Part shown: piece by piece, positions 34,901-43,232 of the stretch | How positions within the stretch are numbered: the first letter of the stretch is position 1 | Layout: each line of letters begins with the position of its first letter | Program-made: the position numbers and the translations under genes | Assembly (NCBI GenBank): GCA_942486035.1 | Contig: CALNXK010000180.1 | Span: forward strand, 656,001-720,000 | DNA: 64,000 bases | Direction of reading: 5' to 3' | DNA from: Porites lobata | Lineage: Eukaryota; Cnidaria; Anthozoa; Scleractinia; Poritidae | Notes under the pieces: generated by a model | What the model was told of the DNA's origin: nothing | Database searches by the model: none | The model's input: the letters and a program-made list of their open reading frames with translations, nothing else

Positions 34901-36884
34901 CACTGCAAATACCAAAGGAAGCACGGATGGATAAACTTGAAGAAGATTGAAACGGATTGCAATTGTTGTTTTTGAAAACATGTTAGCCTAACAGCTTTTC
35001 AAAGTTCATTTTTGTTGTATGTAACGTTTGATTTAGTACTTGGGAGACATATTTGTTTGAAATAAAGCTGCTATTTTGTCATTTATTATTTACAAGTAAT
35101 TTATCAAGTTTTATAGCGAATGAACACACGTAATTGGCTTTATAAACAAGGCGAAATTAAGTAACCAACCGTGACACAGCTACTTTAATCTTGAGTACCT
35201 CATTATTTCTCAATTCGCAGCCACTTGGTGGAATTGGAGTAGGTAAGGGATTTGGCTGCCTCCAATTCCCTTCAAAATAAGTCATCACACATTGTAAATT
35301 TATATATTTTCCATCATGTCTACTAATTGAATACTATTGGGCGTTTTGAAACTGAAAATTTTTGCAATGAATGATCGCATACTGACACCTGCATGGGCAG
35401 ATCCAGAAAATTCAGAAAGAGGAGGCCGGGACACTTGTCCGCTAGGTAAATACCGATTAATTTTAATGAGAATTATTTTCAAATAATACAAAATTTGACC
35501 ACCTCTAAAAGCGCCCTTGCATCATGTTGTGGCTCATAGAGAAAAGCTTGCAAACAAACTTGCCTGTTTATCATGCGAAAACGTGCACTTTCGCAATTGG
35601 CTGAAATAAAGTTTGCCAGAAAACATACTGGTGAGGAACAGTAAATTTATACGCCCTCCGTATAAAACGTCCCTGGATCCGCCCTTGCCATTGCCTCGTA
35701 CTGTAACCTCTAAACAAGTTTTTCTCATATAATATTAATTCCTGTTGAATAATTTTTAAGGTGTTGATGCCGAAAGATGAAATCAATGTGAGACACTTTG
35801 TATGGGTTTGTAACTGTGAGCACATTGGAACGTGGACGGCCTGCCTATACGCCTACAAAGGCCTACTCTTGGCAATTGGTGTCTTCCTTGCTTGGGAAAC
35901 AAGAAACGTGAACTATCCAGCCTTGAACGACTCAAGACAGATCGGAATCAGCGTGTATAATGTAGTTCTCTGTTCCTCAATCGCTATATTGTTAGATTTT
36001 GCGTTAAAGCAACGGACAAGTGTGAACACTTCATTTGTGTTGTCAGGCACCCTGGTAAACATATGCATTTCGTTCTCACTTGGACTTCTGTTTTTGACCA
36101 AGGTAAGGTTTGTTTGAGGTGAAATCAACAGTCAATTCACTTTTTAAAAGAGTACCGGTGCATTGGTTTTTTTTTAGTTACCGCTGCCACGGCTTATACC
36201 TTAGGACTCTCCTGGCCACCATTTTCTGCATAGCTGGTGGAAGTTTGCCCTCCAATGCTTAATTTTAGGTCGTGACTGCGACCGGTGAAGCTACGAGGAG
36301 AACGGATCCAGGTAGAGAAAACTGCCCATGAGGATAGCGCTGGCGATCATGAATTTGCTTGGAAGCACTCCTGTAGCTGCCTCCTCCTCAGGCACCCCGT
36401 GTTTCGCATAGAATCGAGCGCCAAACACGAGTGACTGGTGACGAAGCGCAATTGACCCCGGGAAAGAGAAAGAAGAAAGGCGAGACCCGTTTTCCCCTTC
36501 CCGTTTCTCTTTGTGCGCAACTTTTCATCAAGAAAGAGACGTCTTGGTTCCAAGCAGCTCCCGTAGCATTCCCGTGCGGCAAAATACCACCAGCTTCGGA
36601 AAGGCTAAGGTTTTTCCACAGTTAGGCCTCTCCTGCACTTTGCGTTCTGATGAATGCGCACAACACGAATTCTACAAACAATGCACTACAGGACTAAAAT
36701 TGATGGACTTGTTATCATCCCGGTTCAAAAATGGCGCTGTTAAAAACCACTTTTTTTTCTTTTCTAGATTCATGCCTTAAGATTTAAACCAACAGTCCAC
36801 GTGCAAGACGATCAACCTCCCACAATTCCAACACAAAGTACATCTCGACCACACCCAAACTGTCCTGCTTGCAAGTGCGAATAA
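19741..36884 (+). CDS. GABBR2-like: GABA-B receptor subunit 2-like class C GPCR, copy 1 (complete, 15 coding exons)
   Basis: Joined coding exons: 19741-19977, 21429-21566, 22682-22852, 23905-24006, 24589-24654, 25595-25789, 26515-26760, 27678-27741, 28325-28408, 29903-30056, 32615-32756, 33992-34099, 34645-34767, 35761-36102, 36768-36884. They total 2289 nt (762 residues plus stop), all phases agree and all introns are GT-AG. Residues 1-25 look like a signal peptide. About 26-434 form the VFT ligand-binding domain (GWNSAGVWPA, FWNLIQ, GYDSIW). It joins the 7TM region (about 453-720) directly, without the cysteine-rich domain of mGluRs, as is typical of GABA-B receptors. TM landmarks are KMSSPNINNIM before TM2, AMFVKTWRVY at the end of TM3 and FLAWETRNVNYPALNDSR after TM5; these resemble GABBR2 more than GABBR1. 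ECL1 (LCK) and ECL2 (CNCEH) supply cysteines for the conserved disulfide. The cytoplasmic tail is only about 38 residues. The ATG at 19741 is the first in frame; a possible 5'UTR acceptor lies at 19700-19701. Confidence 0.93.
20632..20840. repeat. CACGTCAACCGGAAGT repeat, copy 1
   Basis: TTGAGCGATGCACGTCAACC and GGAAGTTGACC on the left, CTTTCGGTTAACGTGCGTCA on the right, an inverted pair. Matched by 53142-53363 in the other receptor gene. Confidence 0.6.
20873..21061 (+). pseudogene. LINE C-terminal fragment (cysteine/histidine motif)
   Basis: A 60-residue reading with VCDSSEVAHEIHFLFYCPKY, then LRNEFFAQVG. This resembles the C-x-x-x-E-x-x-H-F-L-x-x-C-P end of the second ORF of many non-LTR elements. 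It is a remnant without polymerase, in intron 1 of receptor copy 1. Confidence 0.6.
21429..21566 (+). CDS. GABBR2-like copy 1, exon 2
   Basis: Forty-six residues (80-125), CSDAYAIKALIEHL to VARFWNLIQ. Acceptor ttttacag, donor CAG|gtaaat, phase 0 at both ends. FGPGCALATEP is the loop after the first VFT strand. It has 138 nt, exactly as the partner exon of copy 2. Confidence 0.93.
22278..22295. repeat. Poly-G run
   Basis: Eighteen consecutive G in intron 2 of receptor copy 1; a likely source of assembly error and possible G-quadruplex. Confidence 0.9.
22682..22852 (+). CDS. GABBR2-like copy 1, exon 3
   Basis: Fifty-seven residues (126-182): ISYSAGSPRLSDKTRYPTVF, then LKHFKWKKVAVVKQDE. Acceptor cccacag, donor GAC|gtaagt. 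The GSPRLSDKxRYP stretch is where GABBR1 carries a serine-rich ligand loop. Same length (171 nt) as in copy 2. Confidence 0.93.
22890..23490. repeat. Palindrome-bearing repeat (GAATTATGGAGATC family)
   Basis: GAATTATGGAGATC (22959) pairs with GATCTCCATAATTC (about 23026-23039) around GGTGTTATC / GATAACACC arms. The downstream segment to about 23490 (TTATTCATTCAAAATAATTC and others) looks like the body of the same element. Boundaries are approximate. Confidence 0.5.
23905..24006 (+). CDS. GABBR2-like copy 1, exon 4
   Basis: Thirty-four residues (183-216), VNEVLQAVFKKENITLLASN to DNVIKDLK. Acceptor cattttag, donor AAA|gtacgt. ENITL holds an N-glycosylation sequon. Same 102-nt length as in copy 2. 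Confidence 0.92.
24589..24654 (+). CDS. GABBR2-like copy 1, exon 5 (micro-exon)
   Basis: Twenty-two residues (217-238): EKDARIIITLMYEDRC, then RRLMCS. Acceptor tctttcag, donor TCC|gtaaga. This is the DARII(I/V)xxxYE strand of the VFT domain; 66 nt, as in copy 2. Confidence 0.9.
25267..25382. repeat. Hairpin MITE (GGTGATGTTACACG family), truncated copy 3
   Basis: ACGATTTTTAGCGTAACAAA pairs with TGTTGCGCTAAAAGTCGTCG; it ends CGTGTAACATCGCC. The left terminus is lost. It lies in intron 5 of receptor copy 1. Confidence 0.65.
25595..25789 (+). CDS. GABBR2-like copy 1, exon 6
   Basis: Sixty-five residues (239-303): AYKNGFHGHHRVWFLRGWYT, then ASWW and several sequons (NKT, NCT). Acceptor ctctttcag, donor TGG|gtaaga. 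The GWYxxxWW motif is the GABA-B second-lobe signature. It is three codons longer than in copy 2. Confidence 0.93.
26052..26347. repeat. Palindromic MITE, intron 6 of receptor copy 1
   Basis: Left GACGTCAAAGCCATTGTATT pairs with right GACAAATGGCTATGTCGTC; inner GAGGAAATCTCATTAAG and AAATGAGATTCGC, and ACCGGTTTGA / TCAAACCGGT, also pair. A half-copy relative is at about 29640-29850. Confidence 0.7.
26515..26760 (+). CDS. GABBR2-like copy 1, exon 7
   Basis: Eighty-two residues (304-385), with SYAPYGYDSIWFLALALNQT and NLSLHNFTYKGQ, ending FIGMS. Acceptor tttttccag, donor TCG|gtgagt. GYDSIWxLALAL is the conserved YDxIW helix of GABA-B VFT domains. Sequons are plentiful. Confidence 0.93.
27678..27741 (+). 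CDS. GABBR2-like copy 1, exon 8 (micro-exon)
   Basis: Sixty-four nucleotides encoding GDVGFSEKGERKNKIWIEQM plus Q, then one base of a split codon. Acceptor gttaag has a poor pyrimidine tract; donor G|gtgagg. It was found by homology to copy 2 exon 8 (GFIKFDKNQERLNKIW), which has identical length and phase. It corresponds to the VFT G-x-V-x-F-x-x-x-G-x-R strand. Confidence 0.85.
28325..28408 (+). CDS. GABBR2-like copy 1, exon 9
   Basis: Twenty-eight residues around TKEVRIGTFSTETGSMEI, ending FKWP, with split codons at both ends. Acceptor atttcag, donor CCAG|gtgcgt. It finishes the VFT domain. A MITE-like element starts about 6 nt downstream, at 28414. It is 15 nt shorter than in copy 2. Confidence 0.88.
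28414..28713. repeat. TIR element of the TTCGACGTTTG family, copy 2
   Basis: It begins TAAGGCCCAGTTTAAACGTG only 6 nt after the exon 9 boundary and ends near AAGTTCGGCCCAA, with AAGTTCGACGTCTGAATCAA inside. It sits in intron 9 of receptor copy 1. Confidence 0.6.
29163..29468. repeat. Polypurine (GGA/GAA)n minisatellite, intron 9 of receptor copy 1
   Basis: About 300 bp almost purely of A and G on the plus strand, built from GAGGAGGAGAAGGAAGAG-like units. The long translated readings across it (proline/serine/leucine-rich on the minus strand) are artefacts of the repeat. Confidence 0.95.
29640..29850. repeat. Degraded relative of the 26052-26347 element
   Basis: Shares CTTAATGAGATATTC, CATTTTATTAAATATATAAA and GTTGTCGGCGTTAATG with the right arm of 26052-26347. 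It lies just before exon 10. Confidence 0.4.
29903..30056 (+). CDS. GABBR2-like copy 1, exon 10 (TM1)
   Basis: It codes residues 435-486: linker DGKGVPSDHRIMIQKREK, then TM1 (VSLLLFIILVLMSSLGIIMA onward) and FNIRNRTS, matching the FNIxNR end of TM1 in GABBR2. Acceptor ttctacag, donor AG|gtgagt, phase 2. Confidence 0.92.
30425..30557 (-). repeat. tRNA-derived SINE, minus strand
   Basis: On the minus strand a tRNA-like head has A box TAGTTCAGTTGG (30538-30549) and B box GGTTCGAATCC (30495-30505), spaced as in a tRNA, followed by a tail to about 30425. The anticodon loop lacks the usual T33, so a pol III-derived SINE is more likely than a working tRNA. It lies in intron 10 of receptor copy 1. 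Confidence 0.7.
31539..31811. repeat. 273-bp palindromic MITE, intron 10 of receptor copy 1
   Basis: TGCAATGCTGATCGTACTAC pairs with GTACGATCAGCATTGCA; the arms run through ACACCGAAAGAACTCAAAAC and CATAGACAGCTGTTT with few mismatches. The loop is near 31665-31695. Confidence 0.8.
31900..32586. mobile_element. TIR element (GACTTGTCAG...CTGACAAGTC) with nested hairpin, ending at exon 11
   Basis: Left GACTTGTCAGAAATTAGCAG then GGGGGA; right CCCCCTGCTAATTCCTGACA then AGTC. A separate palindrome (31979-32148, ATACCATAACATATCATAAT with its complement) is inside. The right end is 28 nt before receptor copy 1 exon 11. Confidence 0.75.
32615..32756 (+). CDS. GABBR2-like copy 1, exon 11 (ICL1, TM2, ECL1)
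   Basis: It codes SLIKMSSPNINNIMAVGCIM, then CYACVFLLGADSL and the extracellular THSTLCK. LIKMSSPxxNN is a GABBR2 hallmark. Acceptor acttttag, donor AAG|gtgagg. A TIR element ends 28 nt upstream at 32586. Length 142 nt, against 134 nt in copy 2, where a frameshift lies. Confidence 0.93.
33992..34099 (+). CDS. GABBR2-like copy 1, exon 12 (TM3, ICL2)
   Basis: Thirty-six residues: ARLWVMSIGFTMAYGAMFVK, then TWRVYRIFTNTDMKKE. FxKTWRVxxIF is the class C TM3/ICL2 signature. Acceptor atttctcag, donor GAG|gtaatt. Same 108 nt as in copy 2. Confidence 0.94.
34645..34767 (+). CDS. GABBR2-like copy 1, exon 13 (ICL2, TM4)
   Basis: Forty-one residues: LGRLHDRHLIGILAALVIWD, then LLYLSVWQSISPLTTES. W-Q-x-x-x-P-L at the end of TM4 is typical of GABA-B receptors. 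Acceptor cgttctcag, donor GGA|gtaagt. Confidence 0.92.
35393..35694. repeat. hAT-like MITE (GGGCAGATCCAG...CTGGATCCGCCC)
   Basis: Imperfect inverted ends in intron 13 of receptor copy 1, related to 50613-50783. Confidence 0.5.
35761..36102 (+). CDS. GABBR2-like copy 1, exon 14 (ECL2, TM5-TM7)
   Basis: One 114-residue exon with ECL2 (NVRHFVWVCNCEHIGTW), TM5 (YAYKGLLLAIGVFLAWETRN), ICL3 (YPALNDSRQIGISVYNV), TM6 and TM7 (ISFSLGLLFLTK). Acceptor tttttaag, donor AAG|gtaagg. The ETRN-x-x-x-PALNDS run is near identical to vertebrate GABBR2. Confidence 0.95.
36768..36884 (+). CDS. GABBR2-like copy 1, exon 15 (short C-terminal tail and stop)
   Basis: Thirty-eight residues, starting IHALRFKPTVHVQDDQPPTI and ending NCPACKCE, then TAA. 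Acceptor cttttctag, in frame with exon 14. The tail is proline- and threonine-rich with a terminal CxxCxC cluster. It has no heptad repeats that could form the coiled coil of vertebrate GABA-B tails. Confidence 0.82.
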   Translation: MHALRFKPTVHVQDDQPPTIPTQSTSRPHPNCPACKCE

Positions 36885-37734
36885 CGCATGGTCACTGAGT
36901 TAACGATTGGGTTTGGTGATGTTAGTCACGCAGGGATATTTTATTCTGTCGTTCGAGCTAGGATTTGAGAGAATAGAGAGATTTAGATTTGAGAACGAGA
37001 ACGAGTACGAGATTTAACTTAAAGTTTTGTACGTGTTCCAAAAAAAACGACACCCTGGAAAGCTTCCATTTACTTTTTTTCACGAAAAAAGTTAGTAGGT
37101 TTATTTATTCTGAAGGAGGTTAAACCCTCTCCCGATAGCAAAATGATAAAACTTCTTACATTTGATAACTTGTTCCCGCCTCTGCGACGTTCTCGCTAAA
37201 ACTTGCACTAAAATGACGGCGGCTATTACGTTTTCCCGCCAAAATGACGCTGCTTCACGTGCGAGCATAACTTAGTATTGCAAAAATCTCGTACTTGTAG
37301 TCGTCCTCGTCTTAGAATCTAAAGCTCTCTAATATTTGACTTTTTTAAAATCCTTATTTGAGGATACATTGTGAAGTAGATTGGTGTACTTCTAAGGCAG
37401 GAGCTGGGACGCTTGAGAGGATTTATATTTAAAATTTCTTTTGGCGTGTGAAATGTTTCGCCCTTTTGAAGAAATTAGGAAAAGAGGAGACTGTCCCCAG
37501 TCGCACTGTCAAGGGAAACTTGTAATTGTCAAATTTCCATGAGGCTTTAGAAGACCCGCGACCAAGAGCCATAATCGGGGTGGGGGACCTTAACTGGATG
37601 CCTTTCCCAGTAATGGCGTTGGTTCCATCGAAATAGTCAAATCAAATGTGCTATTTTCAACATTAATTCCGCCATCTCGTGTGACACGCGTGGGCAATTT
37701 TGAGAGGGCATTGCGCAAATGATAAACAAACAAA

Positions 37735-37978
37735 ATGGCTTCGGAAATTATCTCCGTAGGAGATGAAAACCTCTTTGACAATAACTCTAAATATTTAGGA
37801 CTGTGAATGTGATTCTGGTGATTTTAATCACCGTAATGAGGCTGTTTTTGACAAATCCAGAGACGAAGAGATTTCGGAGATGTTGTGCTATGAATATCCA
37901 GTTCGGACGAAACAAAAAAAAAGTTGCGGGGAAAAGGAGGGTGGAAAATTAACAACGAGAACAAATGATTGTGGCTAA
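37735..37978 (+). pseudogene. Decayed ORF of unknown origin between the receptors
   Basis: ATG at 37735 opens MASEIISVGDENLFDNNSK, which stops at 37804. The next frame continues without stop from 37802 to 37978 with acidic CECDSGDF and KSRDEEISEML. The acidic N-terminal style recalls transposon-encoded proteins, but no family is recognised. Confidence 0.25.
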
Positions 37979-38103
37979 TTTTCCTCAAATATATCTTTGA
38001 ATTCATGATAAATACAGCTCCACCAGCCTCAAACAGCGTCCACCAGCAGAAGCTCACGGAAAAAGACTTTAAATACAATAATTTTCTCATATTAACATTA
38101 TCC

Positions 38104-38260
38104 TGGGCAGCGTAGCGGAGTGGTCTAGGAGCAGACCTTCCGATGGTCCGGATTCGACACTCGACTCAGCTACAGTGAAAGCTCTATTAAGCGAACACCT
38201 TCGGGACCTTTCTAAGTGTCCGCTTAATAGAGGGTGTCCGCTTAATAAAGGTTGTAGAAC
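38104..38260 (+). repeat. tRNA-like head joined to GTCCGCTTAAT repeat
   Basis: TAGCGGAGTGGTCTAGGAGC resembles a Leu/Ser tRNA A-box region, and GGTCCGGATTCGACACTC a degenerate B box. It is followed by GTCCGCTTAATAGAGG and GTCCGCTTAATAAAGG. Probably a composite SINE or MITE fragment between the two receptors. Confidence 0.4.
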
Positions 38261-39747
38261 TGAATTGCTCAATGTTTGTTAACGATCAACATTCAACGGT
38301 TACTCTGCACTGTGATAAAGTTACATGGTGGACCCTTCCCTTACGGTCTCCTACCCCAATTAATTCTTATGCTAGCGACTCAAAACTTGTGACAACAGTG
38401 ACAACATCATGGCTTTGTCATCGACTTGTAGCACTTCAACGAGCTGTCTCTTTCAGATTGAGGTTTTCGTTTTCTCGCCAGGCTCCGTCTGGGTATCTCA
38501 CTTGTATACGACTTTCCAAAGTTAAAAAAAGATTGCTGAAACTCATTAATTATTCAATACTATTAATTAATTAATTAATATTAATTGATCAGTCAAAAGC
38601 TAATAAATGATGACCATCATCTGAGATCAAATAGTTGCATTTGCATTTTGATTGTTTCTTTTGAGAAATCGGTACATATTTTACTCATAGAAAGAAATCC
38701 TTTTTAAACATTTTAAAAAATTGTGAATATATTACCCGAATAGACTTTTCTTAAAACCTTTTAATTACTTAAGGATAGATAAGAATTGTGATTTACTTGA
38801 TTTATAATAAAGAATTCACTTTTGTTTATTTCTAGTCTGTATCACATTTGACAATTATTACTCACAATAATTTAAGCAAAGCGCTAACGGCGAACTCCGA
38901 ATGTCAACTAGACGTTTGCGTTTGCCGTTCCGTCCGCTGTTTGCTTGTTTAAGATTCCGGTCAACACAACAGAACTGGAAAAATGTTAAAAGTACTCGAC
39001 AAATTGTCTAAAATAATGAAAAGTAAGCTAACATTAACTGACTGTTAACCAAAATCTTCCATCAGGTTTCTTCATTTTTGTTTTAAACAAAGCAAAAGAC
39101 CTATGATACCTGGCAAGTGTTCTCGGTCGCGGTTCACTGTAACTGGTCAAAATATGTAGAGAAGTTGTCATCTTTTTACAAACAGTACATGTAGAAAAAG
39201 AGTAATAAACGATAGCTATAAAAACAAGCGATCAAAATGAAGAAATAGCTGGTACAAACGGTTTGGAAATACTCAAGTTTCCGCGTTTCCTTCAATCGGG
39301 AAAAATGCCTTCCTCGCGTTGAAACGGCAAACGCAAGAAAAGTCAGGTCACGTGACCCTTGCTTTATCGCTCCCTAATTACAAATTAGATTTTATAAAAT
39401 AACTAAGATAGTACGCGCGCTCTGATTGGCCGAGAGGAGTGTTTGCATGAGAGTATGTAATCATGGTTGTGGCGTCAAGATGTCTTGTTTTTCGCGCACT
39501 AATCACGGAAGCACGAATTTGAAAAAGTTTTCGAGTTCAAAACTCCACAAGTTTACTTTATTTACCTATTCCTTCGTCGGCTGAAACTTGGAAAATCGTT
39601 ATAAAGAAGGTGTGTCAATTTTTCTTTGCTTAAGCTGACATTTTAAGCGAAAAAAATTCCCATTTTGGAAGCATCGTTAAGCAAAACAAGTCAGAACTGA
39701 TTACGCGTGCAAGACTTCGTGGACAAGACTGTGCGACTGGTAAGAAT

Positions 39748-40518
39748 AGGGCCATTTATAGGAAAAATAAGACGCGAACTTTCCGTATAAACGGCACATT
39801 TCTTCTAAAATAAGACGCGACTTAGCTAAGACGCGTCTTACTTTAGAACAGCCCTTAACACCTGTTCTTACATAAGACGCGTCTTAGCTAAGACGAAAAA
39901 AACTTTGTATAAATGACCTTCGGGTCTTACATCATTCTCGTCCCCAGAGCCACTCGGCTTAATTTGTAACCGTGACAAAGAAACGACGGGCTCTGGGGAC
40001 GAGAATGGTCTTGCATAAGACGCGAACGCATAGTACGCATGCGTTAATTTTTGGCGAGAAAATTATCGCTTGCCTTGCGGTGAACTGGCAGGCCATTGGC
40101 GGAGAAAAATTGCTTACAAATTACAACGCGTTTACGTGTCCTTGTCTAATTCTGCTTTAGTTTTTTCTTCGCTCAAATACAATGAGCACGCCGTTAAAGG
40201 TAAAAAGAAACACTTGGTCCATCGGGGAGGAAAAAGATTTTTTGTTACTATGTAAGGACAAGGCGATAACAGACCTCCTGAACAAATGCGTGACATCTGC
40301 TGGTGTAAGTAGACCCTTTTAACTTTAGACTATCACAATTTATATTTACTGATCTTCGTATCATAAACTTGCTCGTTAAAAATAAGTTTACGCGTACAGA
40401 AGACTTAGGTAAGATATGTTCGTATAAATGGTCCAGTTCGCGCCTTATTTAAGACGCTTCTCATGTAAGGCGCGTCTTGTGTAAGACGTGTCTTATTTTT
40501 CCTCGTATAAATGGCCCT
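39748..40518. mobile_element. MITE with AGGGCCATTTATA termini, nested in the large palindrome
   Basis: It starts AGGGCCATTTATAGG and ends CGTATAAATGGCCCT, with inner AAGACGCGTCTTA repeats on both sides. It contains a further small hairpin (39931-40008, CATTCTCGTCCCCAGAGCC against its complement). A related truncated copy is at 6468-6695. Confidence 0.75.
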
Positions 40519-40597
40519 AATGTCTCTTTTAAGCAGTACCATACAAAGAGTTTTATGTTTTTTCTCGGGAAAGTTATTTTACAAAAGCAATAGAAAA

Positions 40598-40762
40598 CTT
40601 TCTTCCTGTGTTTGCATAGCCTGATATAAACCCTCGAGGCGTTGGGAGAATTCTCGACAGTTATGCAGACCCTCGATTTGCATAACTGTCTCGAATTCTC
40701 CCAGCCTCTCTTCTGTTTATATCAGGCTATGCAAACACAGAAAACGTTTTCTATTGCCTAAA
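40598..40762. repeat. Hairpin (TTTGCATAGCCTGATATAAA family), copy A
   Basis: Left end CTGTGTTTGCATAGCCTGA near 40610 pairs with TCAGGCTATGCAAACACAG near 40740. Inner arms GGGAGAATTCTCGACAGTTA and its complement surround the loop. It is in the centre of the nested element. Confidence 0.75.
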
Positions 40763-40819
40763 TAACATAGCTAGAATATTCGCCTAATGAAATTCAATAG
40801 CGCGAGCGTGCTCGATTTA

Positions 40820-40954
40820 AGCGATAGAAAACGTTTTCCGTGTTTGCACAGCCTGATATAAACACGAGAGAGGTTGGGAGAATTCGAGACGGTTATGCAA
40901 ACCCGAGACGAAGTCGAGGGTTTGCATAACTGTCGAGAATTCTCCCAACCCGTC

Positions 40955-40995
<41 letters not shown>

Positions 40996-41005
40996 TCTAT
41001 TGGTT
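40820..41005. repeat. Hairpin (TTTGCATAGCCTGATATAAA family), copy B
   Basis: Same family as 40598-40762. GCCTGATATAAACACGAG pairs with the complement ending in TATCAGGCTATGCAAACAC, and GGTTGGGAGAATTCGAGAC pairs with its near complement. The loop reads CCCGAGACGAAGTCGAGG. Confidence 0.75.
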
Positions 41006-41934
41006 TTATAACATAACTTTACCGAGAAAAAACTCAAAAACTCTTTGTTATGGTACTGATTAAAACAAAAATTCTTACCAGTCCCAAAGTCTTGTACGCG
41101 AAGTCTTGCTCGCGTAATCAGTTCTCGTTTTGCAAAAAGATGCTTTCCAAAATACGTATTTTTCTCGTTTAAAATGTCAGCTTTAGCGAAAAAAAATTGA
41201 CACTGCTTGTTTATAAAGATTTTCCAAGTTTCAGCCGACGAAGGAATGGGTAAATAAAGTAACCTTGTCGAGTTTTGAAGTCAAAAACTTTGTCAAATTT
41301 GTGCTTACGTGATTAGCGCGCGAAAAGCAAAACATCTTGACGTCACAACCATGTTTACATATTCTCATGCAAACACGCCTCTCGGCCAATCAGAGCGCGC
41401 GTACTATCTTAGCTATTTTATAAATTCCCATTGAGCACAGTGATGACGTCAATAAACTTACCTCGAGTTCTTGTGAGCTTAATAGCAATCCTCCCAAGAC
41501 GTCTCCCAAGTGCGTCCATAACTCAACAGGGCATGATGAAGCGTTAACCATGTGTTTTATAACGTACATTTAAGAAAAAACTTTTGAATTTGTTAACCGA
41601 TATTGGGGGAAAGAGGTGAGTGTTGTTGTTGTTGTCATCTGCGCGAGCTGTGCGGGCTATATATGGCGTGTGCAAATCATTCTTTGCAAAGTTGTTTCCT
41701 TGAAAACGAATTTTTCGGTAAATTAATAGTTTTCCGGCACCTCAGTCTGGATTTTGCAATCATTTTTAATGTTATCTTAAGCAACTTGAGTAAACTTTCT
41801 CTTAGTTTCTAGACAAAAGCATAACTACGAGGTAAAAAAGTATAGTCACGTTGGCATTGACGCGTATTGCTTTGAGCGCGCGCTACAATAAACATTTCAA
41901 GTTACTGCTGCAATGATCGTTTTGTTAATTAATG

Positions 41935-42125
41935 TTATAAAACAATTATTTCATGATGTAGCAGTGCGTATGTCAAGATATTGAGTGAGCACTTGGCAAG
42001 TTTGGAGAGCAGTTAAGAGGCTGCGCCTTGAGCAACTCTTACGCCTCTTTCGTGCTTTCCAGACTTCCCGCATGCTTAATATCTCGACATACGCACGCCG
42101 ACGTATGAACTAATTGTTAAATAAA
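41935..42125. repeat. Palindromic MITE
   Basis: AACAATTATTTCATGATG / CGTATGAACTAATTGTT outer ends and GCGTATGTCAAGATATTGAG with ATATCTCGACATACGC form the arms. Centre AAGAGGCTGCGCCTTGAG. Confidence 0.65.
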
Positions 42126-42442
42126 ATACTTTGTCAAATTATATTGTGTACAAGTCGTCTTATTTACAATTGGGGAAAGAAGGATATTAAAAAAAGAGAA
42201 CAGAAAAAAAGTGTCGAAAAGAGTAATGGCAGGCAGTTTAACTTTTGGTGTTTAAGAAAAACACTGGCCATGTTTTACCTTTTAAATTCCAGAGGAAAAA
42301 ACCTAATAGTGCAAAAGAGGCCTTCGTCGACTAGTAAAAAAAAAGCGTGTCGTTTGGGGATTGGTGTTACATTAATTGTTTTGTGTCAAGATGCTTTTTG
42401 CTTGATTGGCAGCTCGGGAAGACGGAGTCCACCAGAAAATTT

Positions 42443-42877
42443 ATAATTTCAATTTTCAGTGGACAAAAACCTTGTACCAGAATAATTTAAACAATATTGG
42501 ATTCTTTTTTACATTTTTCAAACGCTAAAGATGTAATTAGTCGTCTGTAATAACATCAAAGAAAGTTTCTCATGGGAGCCCCAGAAAATTAATGTCAAAT
42601 TTCACAAAATGATATGTTACACATGAAATCTTCAGAATTTTACCTGTAGGTCTAGATCGCAACAACAATATAGATATATAGCCGCATAAATTTTACCTGT
42701 GTTTTCACAATTCCTGTGAAATTTGACATTCATTTTCTCGGACTCCCATGAGACATTTTCTTTGGTGTTATTTCAGATGACTAATTACATCTTTAGCCCT
42801 TTAAAAATGCAAAAAAGGGTGCAATATTGTTTAAATTATTCTGCTACAAAAGTTTTGTCTACTGAAAATTAAAATTA
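42443..42877. repeat. Palindromic MITE with ~170-bp arms
   Basis: ATTTCAATTTTCAGTGGACA pairs with GTCTACTGAAAATTAAAAT; AATTTAAACAATATTGGATT, GATGTAATTAGTC and TCTCATGGGAGCCC each have the matching complement on the right. It lies 350 bp upstream of receptor copy 2. Confidence 0.75.
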
Positions 42878-43232
42878 CTCAATTTCCTGATGGATTCTGT
42901 CTAAATGTCTTTCTTTGCTCGGTGACAAAATTCTCGCCACACAGTAGTTTTTGCCGGCTGTTGGCGGCCCCACACTTAAAACTAGTTTTGCCATCGTTTT
43001 AAGGGACCAGCCTGTGTTGCAGCTGTGTAATTATAGGATAGAAGAAGAACTGTATCTTATGAAAACCGTGTCTGTAAAAGCTACCAGGTTAAAAGGGAAA
43101 TTTATGTTAATTCTATCTACTCCAAACCAAACAGGTGGCGAGAAATGAGGACGGTTTGTCGACGTAATTCAACATACAAGCACAAATGAGTGAATAACTA
43201 AAAAAGTAGCGGCTTTCACTGAGGCTTAGCTA

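Larger units (their letters stand above)
36885..39390. other. Intergenic start: 3' flank of receptor copy 1
   Basis: Holds the presumed 3'UTR, the decayed ORF at 37735-37978 and the tRNA-like repeat at 38104-38260. No convincing AATAAA lies close to the stop codon, so the transcript end was not placed. Confidence 0.4.
39391..41424. mobile_element. Large nested palindromic element (long-TIR foldback) interrupted by another MITE
   Basis: Left arm 39391-39747 (TTATAAAATAACTAAGATAG onward) pairs with right arm about 41072-41424 (reversed, with CTCTCGGCCAATCAGAGCGC). The left arm resumes at 40519 after a nested MITE (39748-40518) and pairs with about 40980-41071 (CTCGGGAAAGTTAT against ATAACTTTACCGAG). 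The middle holds two hairpins sharing TTTGCATAGCCTGATATAAA ends. No coding potential was seen. Confidence 0.8.
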
